Of a DNA stretch of 64,000 nucleotides, positions 60,619 to 64,000 are shown piece by piece. The notes beneath the pieces are model-generated. The model had not been told where the DNA came from. It was given only the letters and a program-made list of their open reading frames with translations, and did not search any database. The translations under genes were made by a program, and so were the position numbers. Every line of letters begins with the position of its first letter. The first letter of the stretch is position 1. Source of the stretch: DASZWJ01 sp963813895 (GTDB lineage: Bacteria; Pseudomonadota; Gammaproteobacteria; JAURND01). Location of the stretch: assembly GCA_963813895.1 (NCBI GenBank), contig CAWFAS010000003.1:124001-188000 (forward strand). The letters are read 5' to 3'.

Positions 60619-62857
60619 ATCAGAGCAACTCAAAACTTTTATGCAAAAAAATAACCCCCCTTTAGTCATATCCTCAGATAACGGCATAAATACCGAAACC
60701 TGGCTGCAAAAATGGGCGAACAAGTATTCCTCGGGAGACAACAGCCTAATTCGGCAAGCATTGGCTTTGGCGCAGTTGACTGGAGAAGATATAGCTACCC
60801 CTAATGGTCAATCCTGCCTTATACAAGGAGTGCAAATCTCTGAAATTCTATTTGATCTCAATATTGACCAGGAAACGCTAGCAGCGGGGATAATTTACAG
60901 TAGTGTCCGCTATGCCGGGCTTAACCTGGATGATGTACAGGAACAATTAGGGCCTGCAGTAGCCAAGCTGACTGGCGGCGTTAAAAAAATGGAAGCTATA
61001 CAAAATCTACAAGAACAAATTGGCAAAACACCTTCACACACAGCGATCGATAATTTCCGCAAAATGCTATTGGCCATGGTTGATGATGTCCGTATCGTCT
61101 TAATCAAACTGGCTGAACGTCTGGTTATTTTACGTCATGTAGGTTTATTAAATGCGGAAGAAAGGCACCGCGAAGCTAAAATAACCCAAGATATCTATGC
61201 ACCGCTTGCCAATCGACTGGGTATAGGTCAGCTGAAGTGGGAATTAGAAGATTTATCTTTCCGTTATTTGCAACCAGAAATATACAAGGATATATCCAAA
61301 GCCTTAAAGGCTACGCGAGTTGAACGTGAGCGTTATGTAGAAACTGTCAAAGAACTGCTTGAACAGATTACTAAAGAACTGGCTATTTCTAAAACTGAAG
61401 TGGCAGGCCGTGCTAAACATATTTATAGCATTTATAAAAAAATGCAACGTAAAAACGTCGATTTGGAAGAAATTTACGATGCGATTGCCTTTCGGATCTT
61501 GGTTCCGACTATAGAGGATTGTTATGCCATATTGGGACATGTGCATTATCTATGGAAGCCCATAGCTAAAGAATTTGATGACTATGTTGTGCAACCAAAA
61601 CCTAATGGCTACCGGTCTATTCATACCGCAGTAATAGGACCCGATGATAAAGCGATAGAAATCCAGATTCGCACCTTTGACATGCACCAAGAAGCAGAAT
61701 TGGGAGTTGCGGCCCATTGGATATATAAAGAAGGGGGTCTCAAAAAAGCGGGTTATGAAGCAAAAATCGCCTGGTTACGCCAAGTTCTTGATTGGCAACA
61801 AGAAGTCACCCAAACAGAAAGTGATTCCCCCACTGACAACAATTATTCCCAGGCCCTTGATGACCGCATCTATGTATTTACCCCACAGGGGGATGTTGTA
61901 GAACTTCCTAAAGACGCCACTCCTTTAGATTTTGCTTATCATATCCATAGTGAAATTGGACATCGCACCCGCGGTGCTAAAGTTAATTCACACATGGTAC
62001 CCTTAACTTATGCGTTAAAAATTGGGGAGTGTGTGGAGATACTGACGGCCAAAGAGGGACATCCCAGCAGGGATTGGCTAAATCCTAACCTGGGTTATTT
62101 AAAAACCGCCCGCGCTAAAGCCAAAGTACACCACTGGTTCCGCCAACTGGATGCAGAAAAAAATCAAACAGAAGGCCAAACTTTGGTTGAAAAAGAGTTG
62201 CGCCGCCTGGGATTAAAAGGCATGGATTTAGCTGCTGCCGCCAAAAGCCTGAATTTTACTGAGACAGATGAATTATATATCGCCATAGGCCGCGGCGATA
62301 TTACGCTAACCGCCCTAGTCCATACCTTGCAGGAAATGCTTGCGCCAAACTCAGGGATGGAAGTCGAACCAGAAATTGTCGCACCTATCGCCTCTAGGAC
62401 GATCGCCACGAATACTGATATCGATATCCAGGGCGTAGGAAATCTCCTCACACATATGGCCCTGTGTTGCAAGCCTATTCCAGGAGATGCGGTTATAGGT
62501 TATATCACTCAAGGCCATGGGGTTTCAATTCATCGCCAGGATTGCTCGAATATCTTACATACGAATGATCAGCAGCGAAATAAATTGGTTGAGGTGAGCT
62601 GGGGTATTAAAACTCAAGATAAATATACCGTTGACCTGATTATTCATGCCTATGACCGGCATGGACTGATACGCGATTTGACCCAGTTGTTGGTTAATGA
62701 ACGTATTGCCATCATAGCCTTGAATAGTTTTATTGATAAGAAAGATCAAACAGCCAAGATTAACATTAGTATCGAAATTAACGGTCTTACTCCTTTAAGC
62801 CGCATTTTGTCGAGAATCTCACAGATTTCTAATGTGACGGATGTGAAGCGGGTTTAG
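60605..62857 (+). CDS. relA: (p)ppGpp synthetase RelA
   Basis: A 750-residue long RelA/SpoT homologue. The N-terminal hydrolase domain lacks the HDxxED metal motif (the place reads AAGIIYSSVRYAGLN), so it should be inactive. The synthetase domain has the RelA-type EFDDYV motif and NGYRSIHTAVIG; TGS (DDRIYVFTPQGDVVELPKDATPLDFAYHIHSEIGHRTRG), zinc-finger-like (CCKPIPGDAVIGY ... HRQDCSN) and ACT domains follow. It makes pppGpp on stalled ribosomes during amino acid starvation. Start by overlap with rlmD; downstream a repeat and convergent rpmE. Confidence 0.94.
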   Translation: MKKLKSEQLKTFMQKNNPPLVISSDNGINTETWLQKWANKYSSGDNSLIRQALALAQLTGEDIATPNGQSCLIQGVQISEILFDLNIDQETLAAGIIYSSVRYAGLNLDDVQEQLGPAVAKLTGGVKKMEAIQNLQEQIGKTPSHTAIDNFRKMLLAMVDDVRIVLIKLAERLVILRHVGLLNAEERHREAKITQDIYAPLANRLGIGQLKWELEDLSFRYLQPEIYKDISKALKATRVERERYVETVKELLEQITKELAISKTEVAGRAKHIYSIYKKMQRKNVDLEEIYDAIAFRILVPTIEDCYAILGHVHYLWKPIAKEFDDYVVQPKPNGYRSIHTAVIGPDDKAIEIQIRTFDMHQEAELGVAAHWIYKEGGLKKAGYEAKIAWLRQVLDWQQEVTQTESDSPTDNNYSQALDDRIYVFTPQGDVVELPKDATPLDFAYHIHSEIGHRTRGAKVNSHMVPLTYALKIGECVEILTAKEGHPSRDWLNPNLGYLKTARAKAKVHHWFRQLDAEKNQTEGQTLVEKELRRLGLKGMDLAAAAKSLNFTETDELYIAIGRGDITLTALVHTLQEMLAPNSGMEVEPEIVAPIASRTIATNTDIDIQGVGNLLTHMALCCKPIPGDAVIGYITQGHGVSIHRQDCSNILHTNDQQRNKLVEVSWGIKTQDKYTVDLIIHAYDRHGLIRDLTQLLVNERIAIIALNSFIDKKDQTAKINISIEINGLTPLSRILSRISQISNVTDVKRV

Positions 62858-62975
62858 CTGTCATACTGAGCGTAGCACTGTCATCCTGAGCGTGCGAAGG
62901 ATCTCCTTGAGGTGCCACGAAATGGAGATCCTTCGCTGCGCTCAGGATGACAGGGCTATGCTCAGGATGACAGCT
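62856..62975. repeat. CTGTCATCCTGAGCG repeat cluster, copy 5
   Basis: A clean palindrome (CTGTCATCCTGAGCGTGCG ... CGCTCAGGATGACAG, with GGATCTCC/GGAGATCC arms) embedded between two further half units (AGCTGTCATACTGAGCGTAG and CTCAGGATGACAGCT). It starts on the relA stop codon (62855-62857) and lies between convergent relA and rpmE. Confidence 0.8.
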
Positions 62976-62995
62976 AATTAACGAGAAGCTTACAA

Positions 62996-63235
62996 CTACT
63001 TCTTCTCCTCTTCCTGTGCCCCTGCAGCAGGAGCCTGACCATATTTTTGACGGAATCGACTCACTCTTCCTACGTTTTCTAAAGACTTCTTCTTACCTGT
63101 ATAAAAATCGTGACAATTCGAGCAGGTTTCTATCTGCAATACTTTTTTCCCTAAAGTAGAACGGGTAACAAATGTATGCCCACAACTACAAACAACTTTA
63201 ACCTCCTCATAGGAAGGATGTATATTTTTTTTCAT
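62996..63235 (-). CDS. rpmE: 50S ribosomal protein L31
   Basis: A 79-residue L31 of the zinc-binding type, with CSCGHTF and CSNCHDFYTGKKK (three Cys and one or more His as ligands), opening MKKNIHPSYEEV. It sits at the subunit interface. The tail is extended with Ala/Glu/Lys. Presence of the Cys form means zinc is bound; a zinc-free copy for starvation would be elsewhere. Confidence 0.96.
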   Translation of the reverse strand: MKKNIHPSYEEVKVVCSCGHTFVTRSTLGKKVLQIETCSNCHDFYTGKKKSLENVGRVSRFRQKYGQAPAAGAQEEEKK

Positions 63236-63431
63236 GGATAGCCTTCTAAAACATTAAAATAAATTCATGTACCTCGCCGCACCCAGCGAGAACAGAGCCT
63301 AAGCAATAAATATTATGCAGGTGCATCAGAAAAACTTGTTACTTATTGTAAGCTGAGTCGAATAGCTGCAAATTAAACCACGTAGCGCGCATGAGATCAA
63401 ATATTATACGTAATTTTGGGTATACTCACCT

Positions 63432-63466
63432 GCTCTAACACCGAAATCCTAAGTGTATCGGGTATA
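63432..63466. repeat. Solitary end of the CCCGATACACTTAGG element
   Basis: GCTCTAACACCGAAATCC, then TAAGTGTATCGGGTATA, is a single copy of the terminal repeat that occurs twice, inverted, at 43774-43960. The other half is missing. Confidence 0.7.
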
Positions 63467-63633
63467 TTAGTGGTTCCATGCTATAATGCCTGCTTTCACA
63501 TAAAAGTCGCTGCATTGATTAGCAATGCCTTTACTATACTTTGCGACAAGCTTAAGATGCCTACCGGGCATACAGGGTCCTTTTGTCATCGAGCCAAAAG
63601 GTTTTTAAAATTTTATATCTTTTGCAAAACTTG

Positions 63634-63639
63634 TATAAT
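63634..63639 (+). promoter_or_regulatory. Candidate -10 box
   Basis: TATAAT lies 12 bp before the TTG start of the TolC-like frame. Transcription would begin almost at that codon, giving a nearly leaderless message. The -35 hexamer 17 bp upstream (TTTTAT) is poor. Confidence 0.35.
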
Positions 63640-63651
63640 TACCTTCTTCAA

Positions 63652-64000
63652 TTGATAAAATTCTTAAAAGTGACACTGTTACTGAGCCTCCTGTTTACCT
63701 CATCTGGCAGTGCTTTAGCGGCCAACAGCAAACTCCTCACTTTGCCTGAAGCAGAAAACTTGGCATTGTGGCTAAAATTCAAGCTTCAGCCTACGAAAGC
63801 CTCACTCAACACCATTGACCTGCTTCCCGAGGCCGATAGCCCCTCTTCAGACACTCACCTAGTTTTTGACACAATTAATCTATCTCCTAATACCATCATT
63901 CCTAACCAGGATGACATGACTGTGGTTAAAGTCGGTGTGCGTAAAGCATTCAGTAATGAGGAAACCCAGGAGATAAAATCCCGGCAAGCGCAGGTATTCG
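63652..64000 (+). CDS. Probable TolC-family outer membrane protein (3' end outside window)
   Basis: A frame of 116 codons open to the window edge. It begins with a signal peptide (IKFLKVTLLLSLLFTSSGSALAA) and continues LLTLPEAENLAL, the usual start of outer-membrane efflux proteins, later MTVVKVGVRKAFSNEETQEIKSRQAQVF. Such proteins form the trimeric exit duct of efflux pumps; any pump genes would lie beyond 64000. There is no ATG at the 5' end; TTG 63652 gives the best signal peptide, with GTG 63670 and TTG 63631 as options, and no ribosome site is seen for any of them. Confidence 0.6.
   Translation, partial: MIKFLKVTLLLSLLFTSSGSALAANSKLLTLPEAENLALWLKFKLQPTKASLNTIDLLPEADSPSSDTHLVFDTINLSPNTIIPNQDDMTVVKVGVRKAFSNEETQEIKSRQAQVF

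Larger units (their letters stand above)
63236..63651. other. Region upstream of the TolC-like gene
   Basis: No gene is supported in these 416 bp; frames here carry no plausible family and no ribosome site. It includes one end of the CCCGATACACTTAGG element (63432-63466) and, near 63634-63639, a TATAAT hexamer, likely the -10 box of the TolC-like gene, with only a weak -35. Confidence 0.4.

Noticed and set aside
60605..62857. Calling the stringent-response gene spoT
   Set aside because: The HD metal motif is missing, the synthetase has the EFDD form, and it follows rlmD, all pointing to relA.
63416..63655. A 79-codon frame upstream of the TolC-like gene
   Set aside because: No ribosome site, no family resemblance, and it runs through a repeat end.
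1..64000. CRISPR array
   Set aside because: The repeats are palindromes at scattered sites, not short direct repeats with regular spacers, and no cas genes are present.

Overview
This window comes from the chromosome of an AT-rich gammaproteobacterium, most likely of the order Legionellales (Legionella/Coxiella relatives). The grounds are the gene order recA-recX-alaS-lysC-csrA, hupB-tRNA-Val-tRNA-Asp-ppiD, nagZ-hpt, minCDE, mreBCD-yhdP-tldD and queA-tgt-yajC-secD-secF, and the use of GatCAB. Almost every protein-coding gene is a recognisable core gene. I see no phage, no CRISPR array, no secretion cluster and no biosynthetic cluster.

Layout. 1-2630: a hibernation-factor-type protein cut by the window edge, a YbaK-type deacylase and a lone ABC exporter. 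2691-9376: two tRNAs (Arg, Ser), then csrA, lysC, alaS, recX and recA, all on the minus strand. 9817-15147: an alpha/beta hydrolase, a small lipoprotein, hpt-nagZ, a DUF924 gene, holB and yciO. 15261-19035: yciB-bolA, ppiD, tRNA-Asp, tRNA-Val and an HU gene. 19227-30573: tldD, a GT87 membrane glycosyltransferase, a complete ISNCY-type insertion sequence (21996-23634), yhdP and mreD-mreC-mreB. 30871-35667: gatC-gatA-gatB, a CDP-alcohol phosphatidyltransferase and an orphan ribbon-helix-helix protein. 35797-45874: ispG, prpB, fadD, minC-minD-minE, a PAP2 phosphatase, a DUF2797 protein, a small lipoprotein, tRNA-Leu, orn and plsY. 46008-54798: secF, secD, yajC, tgt, queA, a thioesterase, tRNA-Leu, a Sel1/SPOR protein and a citrate synthase. 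54954-64000: a serine hydrolase, msrB, rseP, a histidine phosphatase, rlmD-relA, rpmE and the start of a probable TolC-family gene.

The unusual content lies between the genes. At least five families of palindromic repeats fill the spacers. The best defined is a 181-bp near-perfect palindrome beginning GGGGTTGTGCAATAATAAC. It is present as three close full-length copies, one diverged copy and two internally deleted derivatives of 76 and 19 bp, and every copy is flanked by a 3-bp TAA or TTA duplication, as expected of a non-autonomous transposon. One copy ends on the stop codon of yhdP and another sits about 50 bp upstream of recA. A different 142-bp element ends on the lysC stop codon. Others separate secD from secF and gatC from gatA.

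Several starts are non-standard. The conserved N-terminus of MreC is only recovered with an ATT initiation codon behind a good Shine-Dalgarno sequence. The ABC exporter has no ATG, GTG or TTG that gives the full N-terminus. gatC and minD appear to use TTG, and tgt and hpt appear to use GTG.
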